Assembly: GCA_039881045.1 (NCBI GenBank)
Contig: JAYWVB010000017.1
Span: forward strand, 186,001 to 250,000
Length of the DNA stretch: 64,000 nt
Direction: 5' to 3'
Source: Chaetomium olivaceum
Taxonomy: Eukaryota > Ascomycota > Sordariomycetes > Sordariales > Chaetomiaceae
In this document: positions 63,971 to 64,000 of the stretch, piece after piece
How positions within the stretch are numbered: the first letter of the stretch is position 1
How the letters are laid out: every line of letters starts with the position of its first letter
The notes under the pieces: model-generated
What the model was told of the DNA's origin: nothing
What the model saw: only the letters and a program-made list of their open reading frames with translations
Database searches by the model: none
Position numbers and translations under genes: made by a program

Positions 63971-64000
63971 AAACATAGTAGAAGTAATATTCTCCAGACT
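63394..64000. other. Promoter side of the TMF1 gene and window edge
   Basis: No gene supported in the last 600 bases. A run of 28 A is at 63940-63967 and an 8-G run near 63648. The first few hundred bases are presumed promoter of the minus-strand gene. Confidence 0.45.

Noticed and set aside
1..64000. CRISPR array, secondary-metabolite cluster, mitochondrial or viral insertion
   Set aside because: No regularly spaced repeats with unique spacers, no polyketide, peptide-synthase or terpene enzymes, and no viral or organellar gene was recognised.

Overview
The window is nuclear DNA of a filamentous ascomycete, most likely a Sordariomycete of the Sordariales/Chaetomiaceae type. The signs are short GT-AG introns of about 40-200 bases with CTAAC/CTGAC-like branch sites, GC-rich coding sequence, a HET-domain gene, a Fot1/pogo DNA transposon, RIP-like decay in duplicated relics, and a tRNA-Ala with an intron after position 37. 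The clade is an inference; no marker here fixes the species.

Left part (1-35.5 kb) is gene-poor and accessory-like. In order it holds: a frame-broken relic (345-760), a two-finger C2H2 protein (1601-3599, minus), a frame-broken conserved gene (6859-7703, minus), repeat and gene relics (9.2-11.1 kb), a HET/TPR/short-repeat allorecognition-type gene (11430-14126, minus), a small two-exon conserved gene (16014-16431, minus), a complete-ended Fot1/pogo element (17044-18888), a secreted carboxymuconate-cyclase-like protein (19064-20379, minus), a bZIP factor (21218-22755, plus), an ankyrin/amphipathic-helix membrane protein (23542-25368, plus), and a bHLH factor (26929-28504, minus). About 7 kb (28.5-35.5 kb) then carry no gene I can support.

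Right part (35.5-64 kb) is dense and housekeeping. It holds tRNA-Gly(TCC) and tRNA-Ala(AGC), a mitochondrial-type RRM protein whose ATG is split by an intron, PEX5, REX1-type RNA exonuclease, a Mis18/Yippee-type protein, a SET-MYND methyltransferase-like protein, prefoldin subunit 5, a conserved fungal protein of unknown role, ORC1, the spliceosomal WD40 protein Prp46/PRL1, the proteasome chaperone Nas6, and a TMF1/Sgm1-type Golgi coiled-coil protein. These genes mostly form divergent or tail-to-tail pairs, one with only 21 bases between stop codons. They serve unrelated core processes; I see no metabolic cluster.

A recurring feature is that several otherwise convincing proteins are interrupted by one-base frame changes, mainly in the left half. 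This could be real decay or assembly indels; the window alone cannot decide. Exon boundaries given for intact genes were worked out by hand and keep the reading frame across every splice. No CRISPR, bacterial-type operon, virus or toxin gene was seen.
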